64,000 nucleotides of DNA from Yersinia mollaretii ATCC 43969 (lineage in GTDB: Bacteria; Pseudomonadota; Gammaproteobacteria; Enterobacterales; Enterobacteriaceae). Positions 30,673 to 40,265 of this stretch are shown one piece after another. The stretch is from NCBI RefSeq assembly GCF_013282725.1, contig NZ_CP054043.1, positions 2,604,001-2,668,000 on the forward strand, given 5' to 3'. How positions within the stretch are numbered: the first letter of the stretch is position 1; each line of letters opens with the position of its first letter. The notes beneath the pieces were generated by a model. That model ran no database searches. It had not been told where the DNA came from and worked only from the letters and a program-made list of their open reading frames with translations. Both the position numbers and the translations under genes were made by a program.

Positions 30673-31965
30673 ATGAAGCAGGCATTTCGAGTAGCGCTAG
30701 GCTTTTTAGTTTTATGGGCGTCGGTATTACACGCAGAAGTTCGAATTGAGATTACCCAAGGGGTAGACTCTGCGCGTCCAATTGGGGTCGTTCCATTCAA
30801 ATGGATGGGGCCGGGCACACCACCGGAAGAGATTGGCGCTATTGTTGGCGCAGATTTACGTAACAGTGGCAAGTTTAACCCGATTGACGCAGCTCGCATG
30901 CCACAGCAGCCTTCTACTGCGGCTGAAGTCACACCTGCGGCTTGGACTGCATTGGGTATTGATGCTGTTGTTGTTGGTCAGGTTCAACCGAGTGCCGATG
31001 GCAGTTATGTCGTTTCTTACCAGTTAGTCGATACTTCTGGTGCTGCAGGTAGCGTTTTGGCGCAAAATCAGTATAAAGTAACCAAACAATGGTTACGTTA
31101 TGCAGCGCATACTGCCAGCGATGAAGTCTTTGAAAAACTGACCGGGATTAAAGGTGCTTTCCGTACCCGTATTGCTTATGTCGTGCAAACGAATGGCGGC
31201 AAGTTCCCACACGAATTGCGGGTTTCTGATTACGATGGCTACAACCAGTTTGTGGTTCACCGTTCTCCTCAACCTTTGATGTCACCAGCCTGGTCTCCAG
31301 ATGGTAGCAAAATTGCTTATGTAACATTCGAGAGTGGCAAATCAGCACTGGTTATTCAGACGCTGGCTAATGGTGCAATTAGACAAGTGGCTTCATTCCC
31401 ACGTCATAACGGTGCACCAGCCTTCTCACCGGACGGGACTAAGTTGGCCTTCGCTTTATCTAAAAGCGGTAGCCTGAACTTGTATGTTATGGACTTAGGT
31501 TCTGGCCAAATCAGTCAGGTTACTGATGGCCGTAGCAATAACACTGAACCAAGCTGGTTCCCGGATAGCCAAAATCTGGCTTATACCTCGGATCAGGGCG
31601 GTCGTCCACAAGTGTATAAAGTGAATATTAATGGCGGTGCGCCACAGCGAATCACGTGGGAAGGTTCTCAGAACCAGAACGCAGATGTGAGTCCTGATGG
31701 TAAGTTCCTGGTATTGGTTAGTTCCAATGGTGGGGCGCAACACATCGCCAAACAGGATCTAGTAACGGGAGCCGTTCAAGTCTTAACGGACACGTTCCTG
31801 GATGAAACGCCTAGTATCGCGCCTAACGGCACCATGGTTATCTATAGCTCGACACAAGGGCTGGGAGCCGTGTTACAGCTGGTCTCGACTGATGGGCGTT
31901 TCAAAGCGCGTCTTCCGGCAACTGATGGACAGGTCAAATTTCCTGCCTGGTCGCCGTATCTGTGA
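30673..31965 (+). CDS. tolB: Tol-Pal system beta-propeller protein TolB
   Basis: This 430-residue periplasmic protein equals E. coli TolB in length. The signal peptide is at about 1-22, ending ASVLHA before EVRIEITQG. The N-terminal domain is followed by a six-bladed beta-propeller with repeated blade motifs such as [30 protein letters not shown] and [15 protein letters not shown]. It shuttles between Pal and TolA. AAGGGAGA precedes the ATG. Confidence 0.97.
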   Translation: MKQAFRVALGFLVLWASVLHAEVRIEITQGVDSARPIGVVPFKWMGPGTPPEEIGAIVGADLRNSGKFNPIDAARMPQQPSTAAEVTPAAWTALGIDAVVVGQVQPSADGSYVVSYQLVDTSGAAGSVLAQNQYKVTKQWLRYAAHTASDEVFEKLTGIKGAFRTRIAYVVQTNGGKFPHELRVSDYDGYNQFVVHRSPQPLMSPAWSPDGSKIAYVTFESGKSALVIQTLANGAIRQVASFPRHNGAPAFSPDGTKLAFALSKSGSLNLYVMDLGSGQISQVTDGRSNNTEPSWFPDSQNLAYTSDQGGRPQVYKVNINGGAPQRITWEGSQNQNADVSPDGKFLVLVSSNGGAQHIAKQDLVTGAVQVLTDTFLDETPSIAPNGTMVIYSSTQGLGAVLQLVSTDGRFKARLPATDGQVKFPAWSPYL

Positions 31966-32013
31966 TGCATGTGTAAATACGTATGTATGGCAAACTATAA
32001 AAGGATCAAAGAG

Positions 32014-32520
32014 ATGCAACTGAACAAAGTGCTAAAAGGGCTAATGTTGGCTTTGCCAGTTCTGGCTGTAGCTGCGTGTAGTTCTAACAAAAGCGCAAAT
32101 AATGACCAATCTGGCATGGGCGCTGGCACTGGTACAGAAAATGGCAGCAACCTGTCTTCCGAAGAGCAAGCGCGTCTTCAGATGCAAGAACTGCAAAAGA
32201 ACAATATCGTTTACTTCGGTTTCGATAAATACGATATCGGTTCTGACTTCGCTCAAATGCTGGATGCACACGCTGCATTCCTGCGTAGCAACCCATCTTA
32301 CAAAGTTGTTGTTGAAGGCCACGCGGATGAACGCGGTACGCCAGAATACAACATCGCGTTGGGCGAGCGTCGTGCTAATGCAGTGAAGATGTATCTGCAA
32401 GGTAAAGGCGTTTCTGCTGACCAGATCTCTATCGTTTCTTACGGTAAAGAGAAACCAGCAGTACTGGGCCATGACGAAGCAGCGTTCGCTAAAAACCGTC
32501 GTGCAGTTCTGGTTTACTAA
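32014..32520 (+). CDS. pal: Peptidoglycan-associated lipoprotein Pal
   Basis: This is a 168-residue outer-membrane lipoprotein. The lipobox LAVAAC puts the lipid-bearing cysteine at C22. The OmpA-like domain (about 60-168) includes [16 protein letters not shown] and the peptidoglycan-binding run [21 protein letters not shown] chose the ATG at 32014 after AAGGATCAAAGAG because it gives a proper lipoprotein signal. An in-frame start at 31969 would put extra residues before it. Confidence 0.97.
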   Translation: MQLNKVLKGLMLALPVLAVAACSSNKSANNDQSGMGAGTGTENGSNLSSEEQARLQMQELQKNNIVYFGFDKYDIGSDFAQMLDAHAAFLRSNPSYKVVVEGHADERGTPEYNIALGERRANAVKMYLQGKGVSADQISIVSYGKEKPAVLGHDEAAFAKNRRAVLVY

Positions 32521-32529
32521 GAGAATCGC

Positions 32530-33330
32530 ATGAACAGTAACTTCAGACGTCACTTGGTGGGTCTGTCGTTACTGGTTGGCGTAGCGGTCCCATGGGCCGC
32601 TACTGCCCAAGCGCCAATCAGTAATGTCGGCTCCGGCTCGGTAGAAGATCGGGTCACTCAACTTGAGCGTATTTCTAACGCTCACAGCCAACTATTAACT
32701 CAACTTCAGCAACAACTGTCTGATTCGCAACGCGATGTTGATAGTTTACGCGGTCAGATCCAAGAAAATCAGTACCAGCTCAATCAAATTGTTGAGCGGC
32801 AGAAACAGATCTACCAGCAGATGGATAGTCTGAGTGGTGGTCAGGGGGCTTCAACAGCAGCTCCTGCGGCTGATGCAGCTGCGTCAGCGAATGCAGCAGC
32901 TGGAAGCTCTGATACTGCCACCGCAGCGGCTACAGCAGCTCCTGCGGCCAGTACTGGTGATGAAAACAGCGATTACAATGCAGCTGTTTCTTTGGCTCTT
33001 GAGAAAAAACAGTATGATCAAGCGATCACTGCTTTCCAAGGTTTTGTGAAACAGTACCCAAAGTCGACTTACCAGCCTAATGCCAACTATTGGCTAGGGC
33101 AGTTGTATTACAACAAAGGTAAGAAAGACGATGCTGCATATTATTACGCTGTTGTAGTAAAAAATTATCCAAAGTCTCCAAAAAGTTCAGAAGCGATGTT
33201 TAAAGTTGGGGTGATCATGCAGGATAAAGGCCAAAGCGATAAAGCGAAGGCGGTTTATCAGCAAGTGATCAAGCAATATCCTAATACTGATGCTGCTAAA
33301 CAGGCACAGAAACGTTTATCTGCTCTTTAG
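32530..33330 (+). CDS. cpoB: Cell division coordinator CpoB
   Basis: This 266-residue periplasmic protein, formerly YbgF, coordinates peptidoglycan synthesis and outer-membrane constriction with Tol-Pal. The signal peptide ends near ATAQA (about 28). A coiled coil at about 38-95 (RVTQLERISNAHSQLLTQL) drives trimerisation. An Ala/Thr-rich linker leads to TPR-like repeats (YNAAVSLALEKKQYDQAITAF, YQPNANYWLGQLYYNKG). It starts 9 bases after pal. Confidence 0.96.
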   Translation: MNSNFRRHLVGLSLLVGVAVPWAATAQAPISNVGSGSVEDRVTQLERISNAHSQLLTQLQQQLSDSQRDVDSLRGQIQENQYQLNQIVERQKQIYQQMDSLSGGQGASTAAPAADAAASANAAAGSSDTATAAATAAPAASTGDENSDYNAAVSLALEKKQYDQAITAFQGFVKQYPKSTYQPNANYWLGQLYYNKGKKDDAAYYYAVVVKNYPKSPKSSEAMFKVGVIMQDKGQSDKAKAVYQQVIKQYPNTDAAKQAQKRLSAL

Positions 33331-33342
33331 CCTTTTTCGAGT

Positions 33343-33373
33343 CCAGGAATTGGTCATATTGACTAATTCCTGG
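33343..33373 (+). other. Hairpin after cpoB
   Basis: A 14-bp stem with one G-T pair (33343-33356 with 33360-33373) and a 3-base loop lies just behind cpoB. The T tract is weak (GCTTTGG), so it may be an attenuator or mRNA-stabilising structure rather than a full terminator. Confidence 0.55.
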
Positions 33374-33522
33374 GCTTTGGCGAGCGAAGAACAAGCAGTT
33401 AAACGCTTCAACAGAAATTTAAGTTGCACTGTGAAGATAAATTAGTAATATATGCCGCCGTTGCCAAGACAACTTGTAAAACGTTAAAGCAGCAGGAAAT
33501 TATCGTCAGTAGTACCGGTAAT

Positions 33523-33598
33523 GGGTCGTTAGCTCAGTTGGTAGAGCAGTTGACTTTTAATCAATTGGTCGCAGGTTCGAATCCCGCACGACCCACCA
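33523..33598 (+). tRNA. lysT: tRNA-Lys (anticodon UUU), copy 1
   Basis: This 76-nt cloverleaf has an encoded CCA. The acceptor stem GGGTCGT pairs with ACGACCC. The D-loop has TTGGTA and the T-loop TTCGAAT. The anticodon TTT is at 33556-33558. It lies between cpoB and nadA, as lysine and valine tRNAs do in E. coli. The symbol is by position only. Confidence 0.97.
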
Positions 33599-33665
33599 TT
33601 ACCTTTGCAAGACGAGCAGTTCCGCACGACAGACTCCGCGTTGTCATCAAGTAATAATACATAAT

Positions 33666-33741
33666 GGGTCGTTAGCTCAGTTGGTAGAGCAGTTGACTTT
33701 TAATCAATTGGTCGCAGGTTCGAATCCCGCACGACCCACCA
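33666..33741 (+). tRNA. tRNA-Lys (anticodon UUU), copy 2
   Basis: Identical over all 76 bases to copy 1. It begins 143 bases after copy 1, and the following copies repeat every 142 bases. Confidence 0.97.
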
Positions 33742-33807
33742 TTATGTCGCACCACAGTTATTCCGCACCACGAACACCGAATTACCATTAAGCAGTAAAT
33801 ACATAAT

Positions 33808-33883
33808 GGGTCGTTAGCTCAGTTGGTAGAGCAGTTGACTTTTAATCAATTGGTCGCAGGTTCGAATCCCGCACGACCCACCA
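33808..33883 (+). tRNA. tRNA-Lys (anticodon UUU), copy 3
   Basis: Identical to copies 1 and 2. The 66-base spacers on both sides are nearly identical to each other. Confidence 0.97.
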
Positions 33884-33949
33884 TTATGTCGCACCACAGT
33901 TATCCCGCACGACGAACACCGAATTGTCATTAAGCAGTAAATACATAAT

Positions 33950-34025
33950 GGGTCGTTAGCTCAGTTGGTAGAGCAGTTGACTTTTAATCAATTGGTCGCA
34001 GGTTCGAATCCCGCACGACCCACCA
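33950..34025 (+). tRNA. tRNA-Lys (anticodon UUU), copy 4
   Basis: Identical to copies 1 to 3. It is the last intact copy in the array. Confidence 0.97.
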
Positions 34026-34091
34026 TTATGTCCCACTGCAGCAATCCCTCATGAAGAACACCAAATCATCATTAAGCAGTAAACTCAAAAT

Positions 34092-34231
34092 GAGCTGTTA
34101 GCTCAATTGGTAAAGCAGTTGGCTTTTAATCAATTGGTCGCAGGTTCGAGCCGAGCGAAGCGAGACAGCAACGCGTTAGCGTTGACCCGAAGGGCGAGTC
34201 CGCAGGACGAGTCATCCCGCACGACCCACCA
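34092..34231 (+). pseudogene. Broken fifth tRNA-Lys copy with a 64-nt insertion
   Basis: It starts exactly one 142-base period after copy 4. The acceptor start is changed (GAGCTGT instead of GGGTCGT), so it no longer pairs fully with ACGACCC at its end. The D-arm has TAAAG for TAGAG, and the anticodon stem has one change. After GGTTCGA the sequence is interrupted at 34150-34213. It then resumes with ATCCCGCACGACCCACCA. A functional tRNA is very unlikely. Confidence 0.9.
34150..34213 (+). repeat. 64-nt insert in the broken tRNA-Lys copy
   Basis: The insert begins GCCGAGCGAAGCGAGACAGC, contains the hairpin AACGC-GTTA-GCGTT and ends with the related runs GGGCGAGTCCGC and GGACGAGTC. Its first 11 bases recur at 63921-63931 and, inverted with one change, at 62745-62755, so it belongs to a dispersed family. 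No coding capacity is seen. Confidence 0.7.
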
Positions 34232-35584
<1,353 letters not shown>

Positions 35585-35632
35585 GTTGTGAATTCAATTT
35601 AATAGCCTTAACACTTATTCTAAGGATGCCAA

Positions 35633-36361
35633 ATGGACTTCTTCAGTACAGGCAACATATTGGTGCACATTCCGCTGGGTGCCGGCGGTTATGACCTTTC
35701 ATGGATAGAGGCGATTGGGACGCTGTTTGGCCTGCTGTGTATCTGGTTTGCCAGCAAAGAGAAAATCATCAACTATCTGTTTGGGTTGATTAACGTGACA
35801 CTGTTCGCGGTGATTTTCTTCCAGATTCAGCTCTATGCCAGTTTACTCTTACAACTGTTTTTCTTCGTCGCCAATATTTATGGTTGGTACGCCTGGAGCA
35901 AGCAGACGCCCGATAATCAGGCAGAGTTGAAGATTCGTTGGTTATCTTTGCCCAAGGCGTTAGGCTGGGCGTTAGTCTGTGTGGTCGGTATCGCCTTGAT
36001 GACACTGCATATTGACAGTGTATTTGCTTGGTTGACCCGTGTGGCGGTGACAGTGATGCAGAGTCTAGGCGCGAATGTACAAATGCCTGAGTTGCAGCCT
36101 GATGCCTTCCCATTCTGGGACTCTACCATGATGGTCTTGTCCATTGTAGCGATGATCCTGATGACCCGTAAGTACGTTGAAAACTGGTTGATTTGGGTCG
36201 TGATTGACGTGATCAGTGTCGCGATATTCGCCTATCAAGGGGTATACGCCATGGCGCTGGAGTACGTGATACTGACGCTGATTGCCCTGAATGGTTCGTG
36301 GTTGTGGATTAAGAGTGCGGCGCGAAATCATTCACGTCCGCTGTCAGTCCAAGGTGAGTAA
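35633..36361 (+). CDS. pnuC: Nicotinamide riboside transporter PnuC
   Basis: This 242-residue inner-membrane transporter has about seven or eight hydrophobic segments. WIEAIGTLFGLLCIWFASKE and FFVANIYGWYAW are characteristic, and NWLIWVVIDVISVAIFAYQG belongs to the substrate-binding core of the family. It takes up nicotinamide riboside by facilitated diffusion followed by phosphorylation in the cell. It is the second gene of the nadA-pnuC unit, and CTAAGGA precedes the ATG. Confidence 0.95.
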   Translation: MDFFSTGNILVHIPLGAGGYDLSWIEAIGTLFGLLCIWFASKEKIINYLFGLINVTLFAVIFFQIQLYASLLLQLFFFVANIYGWYAWSKQTPDNQAELKIRWLSLPKALGWALVCVVGIALMTLHIDSVFAWLTRVAVTVMQSLGANVQMPELQPDAFPFWDSTMMVLSIVAMILMTRKYVENWLIWVVIDVISVAIFAYQGVYAMALEYVILTLIALNGSWLWIKSAARNHSRPLSVQGE

Positions 36362-36396
36362 TATTTCAGTTCACTAGTGTTAGTTAGCAGCATAAA

Positions 36397-36444
36397 TCAG
36401 GCCGTCGGTATCTCAGTGTGGAACCTGCGGCCTGACTATTTTTT
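36397..36444 (+). terminator. Likely terminator of nadA-pnuC
   Basis: TCAGGCCG (36397-36404) pairs with CGGCCTGA (36428-36435) around a 23-base loop. A run of six T residues follows at 36439-36444. It lies between the convergent pnuC and zitB genes. Confidence 0.6.
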
Positions 36445-36445
36445 G

Positions 36446-37378
36446 TCAGTGATGATGGTGGTGATGCTCTCCTACTGGGGCGGCCTGATTAATCGAGCAA
36501 TCGGGTGTTGCGCAGCCTTGATATTCCATTTGAATGGTGGCATGACCAATATTGTAGTGATGCAATAAATGGTGCTGAATACGTTGCAGCAATTCATCAT
36601 TATCCCTCGGGGGGATCACCTGCACATGGAGTGTCATAAGGCGCTGGTCACCCACTTGCCATAGGTGAACGTGATGGACATCCCTCACTTCATAGATATC
36701 AGCACATAAATCTTTGCGCAGTTTCGCGATATCAATCTCCTGCGGTGCGCCTTCCAGCAATTCGTGGAAGCTCTCCTCCAGCAGCCGCCAAGCGCTGCGT
36801 AAGACCAATGCCGACACCAATACAGACAAAATAGGATCAATTGGCGTCCAGCCCGTGGTCAGAATGACGATAGCAGCCACGATAGCCCCGACTGAACCCA
36901 ATAAATCGCCCAACACATGTAAAGCCGCAGCTCGCACATTGATATTTTTATCTTCCCCGCCCCGATGCAGTATCCAGAAGCAGAAGATATTCGCCAATAG
37001 CCCGGCGATGGCGATGATTAACATTGGCCCGCCCATGACTTCATGGGGGGAGACGAAGCGTTGGACCGCCTCCCAGACAATCAATATGACGATCAAGACC
37101 AATGCGGCTGCGTTCACAAACGCGGCCAAGGTGGTGAGCCGCAAATAGCCAAAAGTGTGGCGAGAGTCCGGTTTTCGCTGCGAAAAATGGACTGCCATCA
37201 ACGCGATGAATAATGCGGCCGAGTCAGTCAGCATATGCCCCGCATCCGCCAAGAGCGCCAGCGAACCGGATAGCCAGCCACCAATGGCTTCTAGCACCAT
37301 AAACAGGGTGGTCACTACGAAGGCGATCAGCAGCCGTTTGCTATTGCTGTCTTGTGGGAAAAGTGAAGATGCCGCCAT
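36446..37378 (-). CDS. zitB: Zinc transporter ZitB (CDF family)
   Basis: This is a 310-residue cation-diffusion-facilitator that exports zinc in exchange for protons. Six transmembrane helices are visible. The metal-site runs are [16 protein letters not shown] (helix II) and [16 protein letters not shown] (helix V). The cytoplasmic C-terminal domain has [10 protein letters not shown]. It ends with EHHHHHH, a His-rich tail that may bind metal. The N-terminus lacks the His-rich stretch seen in E. coli ZitB as I recall it. ATG at 37378 is preceded by AGGATAACC on the minus strand. Confidence 0.95.
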   Translation of the reverse strand: MAASSLFPQDSNSKRLLIAFVVTTLFMVLEAIGGWLSGSLALLADAGHMLTDSAALFIALMAVHFSQRKPDSRHTFGYLRLTTLAAFVNAAALVLIVILIVWEAVQRFVSPHEVMGGPMLIIAIAGLLANIFCFWILHRGGEDKNINVRAAALHVLGDLLGSVGAIVAAIVILTTGWTPIDPILSVLVSALVLRSAWRLLEESFHELLEGAPQEIDIAKLRKDLCADIYEVRDVHHVHLWQVGDQRLMTLHVQVIPPRDNDELLQRIQHHLLHHYNIGHATIQMEYQGCATPDCSINQAAPVGEHHHHHH

Positions 37379-37663
37379 GGTTATCCTTTGATCATGATGA
37401 AATGTGCGCCAGAACAGCTTTTTATGTTAACTCCGGCAGGATTTGATTCAAGCCGTGAATTAACTGCACTGATAAAATTTGCAGTTGAGTATAGGTCTTA
37501 GGAGCGAGTTTGGTTAACTGGCTTTAAGCAAGGTTAATCTGTGTTCAACATGTAAAGCGACAAAGTAGATTTACAGCGTTCAATTCAGCAGCTAAATTGG
37601 TCCAACTATATTGGTACAGATAGACGTTGTGCGATGATCGTCACAAGACTTAATGGAAGAGCT
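37379..37663. other. zitB-aroG divergent gap
   Basis: No gene is visible. It must contain the promoters of both zitB and aroG. E. coli has ybgS in this position. I find nothing like it here. Confidence 0.6.
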
Positions 37664-38716
37664 ATGAATTACCTGAATGATGACCTACGGATTAATGAAA
37701 TTAAGGAACTCCTGCCCCCTGTTGCCCTGTTAGAGAAGTTTCCTGCCAGCAAAAATGCAGCTGAAACCGTATCCAAGACCCGCACAGCGATTCACAATAT
37801 CTTGCGTGCTAATGATGACCGCCTCTTGGTGGTGATTGGCCCATGCTCGATTCATGATACTCAGGCAGCAAAAGAGTATGCGACCCGTTTGCTGGCGCTG
37901 CGTGAAGAGCTGGAAGGCGAGCTGGAAGTGGTGATGCGGGTCTATTTTGAAAAACCGCGTACCACGGTGGGCTGGAAAGGTCTGATTAACGATCCGCACA
38001 TGGATGGTAGCTACGACATTAATGACGGTTTGCGTATCGCGCGTAAGTTGCTGCTGGATATTAACGATAGCGGCTTACCGGCAGCGGGTGAGTTTCTGGA
38101 TATGATCACCCCGCAGTATTTGGCCGACCTGATGAGCTGGGGAGCTATTGGCGCACGTACCACGGAATCTCAGGTTCACCGTGAGCTGGCTTCTGGCCTC
38201 TCTTGTCCGGTTGGATTTAAGAATGGCACGGATGGCACGATTAAAGTTGCCATTGATGCAATCAATGCCGCCAGTGCGCCACACTGCTTCCTGTCAGTGA
38301 CCAAATGGGGTCACTCAGCCATTGTGAATACTGCCGGTAACGACGATTGCCATATCATTTTGCGTGGCGGTAAAGAGCCAAACTACAGCAGCGCCCATGT
38401 TGCCGAAGTTAAAGAAGGGCTAAGCAAAGCGGGCCTCGAACCACAGATAATGATTGATTTCAGCCATGCTAACAGCAGCAAACAATTCAAAAAGCAGATG
38501 GAAGTCGGTACTGACGTCTGCCGTCAGATTGCTCAGGGTGAAAAATCCATCATGGGCGTGATGATTGAGAGCCATTTGGTGGAAGGGAATCAGAATCTGG
38601 AGAGTGGCGAACCACTGACTTACGGCAAAAGTGTCACTGATGCCTGTATTGGCTGGGAAGATACGGAAGTTTTACTGCGTCAGTTGGCTAACGCGGTGAA
38701 GGCTCGTCGTCAGTAA
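37664..38716 (+). CDS. aroG: 3-deoxy-7-phosphoheptulonate synthase (DAHP synthase), Phe-sensitive type
   Basis: This 350-residue enzyme condenses phosphoenolpyruvate and erythrose 4-phosphate, the first step of aromatic amino acid synthesis. It equals E. coli AroG in length. VVIGPCSIHDTQAA, KPRTTVGWKGLINDPHMDGS, IGARTTESQVHRELASGLSC and DFSHANSSK are the catalytic and metal-site runs. I chose the ATG at 37664 with GGAAGA upstream; the in-frame ATG at 37634 would add ten residues. Assignment to AroG rather than AroF/AroH rests on gene order and similarity. Confidence 0.95.
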   Translation: MNYLNDDLRINEIKELLPPVALLEKFPASKNAAETVSKTRTAIHNILRANDDRLLVVIGPCSIHDTQAAKEYATRLLALREELEGELEVVMRVYFEKPRTTVGWKGLINDPHMDGSYDINDGLRIARKLLLDINDSGLPAAGEFLDMITPQYLADLMSWGAIGARTTESQVHRELASGLSCPVGFKNGTDGTIKVAIDAINAASAPHCFLSVTKWGHSAIVNTAGNDDCHIILRGGKEPNYSSAHVAEVKEGLSKAGLEPQIMIDFSHANSSKQFKKQMEVGTDVCRQIAQGEKSIMGVMIESHLVEGNQNLESGEPLTYGKSVTDACIGWEDTEVLLRQLANAVKARRQ

Positions 38717-38774
38717 GCGCAACTGCATCCAAACAAATTGCCTGCGCAGATGATGAGCAGCAGGCAAATAAAAA

Positions 38775-38806
38775 CCCCCGGCATCCATGATGAACGGGGG
38801 TTTTTT
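38775..38806. terminator. Bidirectional terminator between aroG and gpmA
   Basis: CCCCCG (38775-38780) pairs with CGGGGG (38795-38800). A residues precede the stem and TTTTTT follows it, so it can serve both convergent genes. Confidence 0.85.
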
Positions 38807-38826
38807 ATGGTGCTAATCAGGGAGGA

Positions 38827-39579
38827 TTACTTGGCTTTACCCTGATTGGCAACCGCAGCGGCTTTAGCCGCGATCTCTTCAGCGTTGCCCAGATAGTAGT
38901 GTTTGATAGGTTTGAAGTTTTCATCAAACTCATACACTAATGGCACGCCTGTTGGGATGTTCAGCTCAAGAATCTCTTCTTCATTCAGATCATCCAGATA
39001 TTTTACCAAAGCACGCAGAGAGTTACCGTGGGCCGCGATGATAACGCGCTCACCGCTGGCAATACGTGGTTTGATAACCTCTTCCCAGTAAGGGATAACG
39101 CGGTCGATGGTCAGTGCCAAACTTTCAGTGGTTGGCAGCTCAGCATCGGTTAATTTTGCATAACGTGGGTCATGGCCAGGGAAGCGCTCATCACTTTTGT
39201 CCAGTGCTGGAGGCGTGATAGCAAAGCCGCGACGCCACAATTTAACTTGGTCATCGCCGTATTTAGCCGCAGTTTCTGATTTATCCAAACCTTGCAGCGC
39301 GCCGTAATGACGCTCATTCAGCTTCCAGGTTTTTTCTGTTGGCAGCCAAGCTTGATCCAACTCATCCAGAATGCTCCACAAAGTGTGGATAGCGCGTTTA
39401 AGCACTGAGGTGTAAGCGAAATCAAAAGCGAAGCCTTCGTCTTTTAACAGCTTGCCCGCTGCTTTTGCTTCAGTACGGCCTTTCTCTGACAAATCAACGT
39501 CATACCAACCGGTGAAACGGTTTTCGTTGTTCCATTGACTTTCGCCGTGACGTACCAGAACCAGCTTTGTTACTGCCAT
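38827..39579 (-). CDS. gpmA: 2,3-bisphosphoglycerate-dependent phosphoglycerate mutase
   Basis: This 250-residue glycolytic enzyme interconverts 3- and 2-phosphoglycerate. The phosphohistidine is H11 in [12 protein letters not shown]. Further active-site runs are [29 protein letters not shown] and [17 protein letters not shown]. Length equals E. coli GpmA. GAGG precedes the ATG on the minus strand. A Fur-like box lies 26 bases before the start codon. Confidence 0.97.
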   Translation of the reverse strand: MAVTKLVLVRHGESQWNNENRFTGWYDVDLSEKGRTEAKAAGKLLKDEGFAFDFAYTSVLKRAIHTLWSILDELDQAWLPTEKTWKLNERHYGALQGLDKSETAAKYGDDQVKLWRRGFAITPPALDKSDERFPGHDPRYAKLTDAELPTTESLALTIDRVIPYWEEVIKPRIASGERVIIAAHGNSLRALVKYLDDLNEEEILELNIPTGVPLVYEFDENFKPIKHYYLGNAEEIAAKAAAVANQGKAK

Positions 39580-39604
39580 AGTTCGAACTCCTCAAATGAT
39601 TCAA

Positions 39605-39619
39605 TGATAACTATTATCA
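39605..39619. promoter_or_regulatory. Fur-like box upstream of gpmA
   Basis: TGATAACTATTATCA matches the 7-1-7 Fur core TGATAAT-N-ATTATCA with one mismatch. It lies in the gpmA promoter region. Iron control of gpmA has been reported for E. coli. Binding here is inferred. Confidence 0.65.
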
Positions 39620-39808
39620 TCATTATATTGCCGGATTGCCGCTAACAGCAATCGTTTGTGTTTAACCATAACCAATTTTTTACGTTAACGTAAGACCATG
39701 AGTTGAATCGATTCGGCGAAATCTATCACCCACTCATTTATGCGGGCATTTATCCCCCCTTCGGCCTGATGGAAGAAGGGGGTTAGAAAGTGTTATCTGA
39801 GGGGGAGA

Positions 39809-40144
39809 TTAGGCCGCTTTCTTCAGGCAAGCGCTCATAAAGGTTTTGCGCTCATCGCCTTTTAACGCCTTGGTTGCGGCATCGGCATTACAGCTTTTCA
39901 TCTTCTGCTGTTGTGGCGTCAGTGCTTTTTTATCCGGCACAGGTTTCGCTTTCAGGCATTGGCTCATAAACGTCTTTCGCTCATCCCCTTTCAGTGATTT
40001 CGTCGCTGCCTGCTGATTACAATCGGTCATTTTTTGCTGTTGCGCAGCTTGAGCGGGTGAGGGCGTTTTAGCCGTATCTGCCGCCATCACATTGGCACTC
40101 AGCAATAAGCTTGCGGAGATCAACCATAAGGTAGTTAGACGCAT
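39809..40144 (-). CDS. psiF: PsiF family protein, phosphate-starvation-induced type
   Basis: This is a 111-residue exported protein. A signal peptide ends near NVMA (about 21). Two PsiF repeats follow, each with the pattern QQQKM-x-C-N...KGDERKTFMS-x-CLK, at about 36-67 and 79-109. Each repeat has two cysteines that could form a disulfide. The E. coli homologue is induced by phosphate starvation, but the molecular function is unknown. I could not find a convincing Pho box upstream. The gene stands alone between gpmA and galM. Confidence 0.9.
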   Translation of the reverse strand: MRLTTLWLISASLLLSANVMAADTAKTPSPAQAAQQQKMTDCNQQAATKSLKGDERKTFMSQCLKAKPVPDKKALTPQQQKMKSCNADAATKALKGDERKTFMSACLKKAA

Positions 40145-40265
40145 ATGAGTTCCCTTTATTTAAGCGCTGATAAAAAATGTGGAGGTCTGAAAGGGCGGGC
40201 AGCAGCGCAGTACGGCCGCCAGACAGATGCCATTAAGCGTAGTCGGCGGCCGCCTATAAAAAAAG

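Noticed and set aside
33424..33654. Open frame of 76 codons after cpoB
   Set aside because: It runs straight through tRNA-Lys copy 1 and has no protein-like features.
33523..34231. Evenly spaced repeats that could suggest a CRISPR array
   Set aside because: The 76-base repeats fold as tRNA-Lys with UUU anticodon and CCA ends, and the spacers are alike rather than unique. There are no cas genes.
37551..37575. TyrR-like box upstream of aroG (TGTAAA ... TTTACA)
   Set aside because: The half-sites are 13 bases apart, whereas a TyrR box needs 6. The spacing makes it unconvincing despite the right half-sites and gene.
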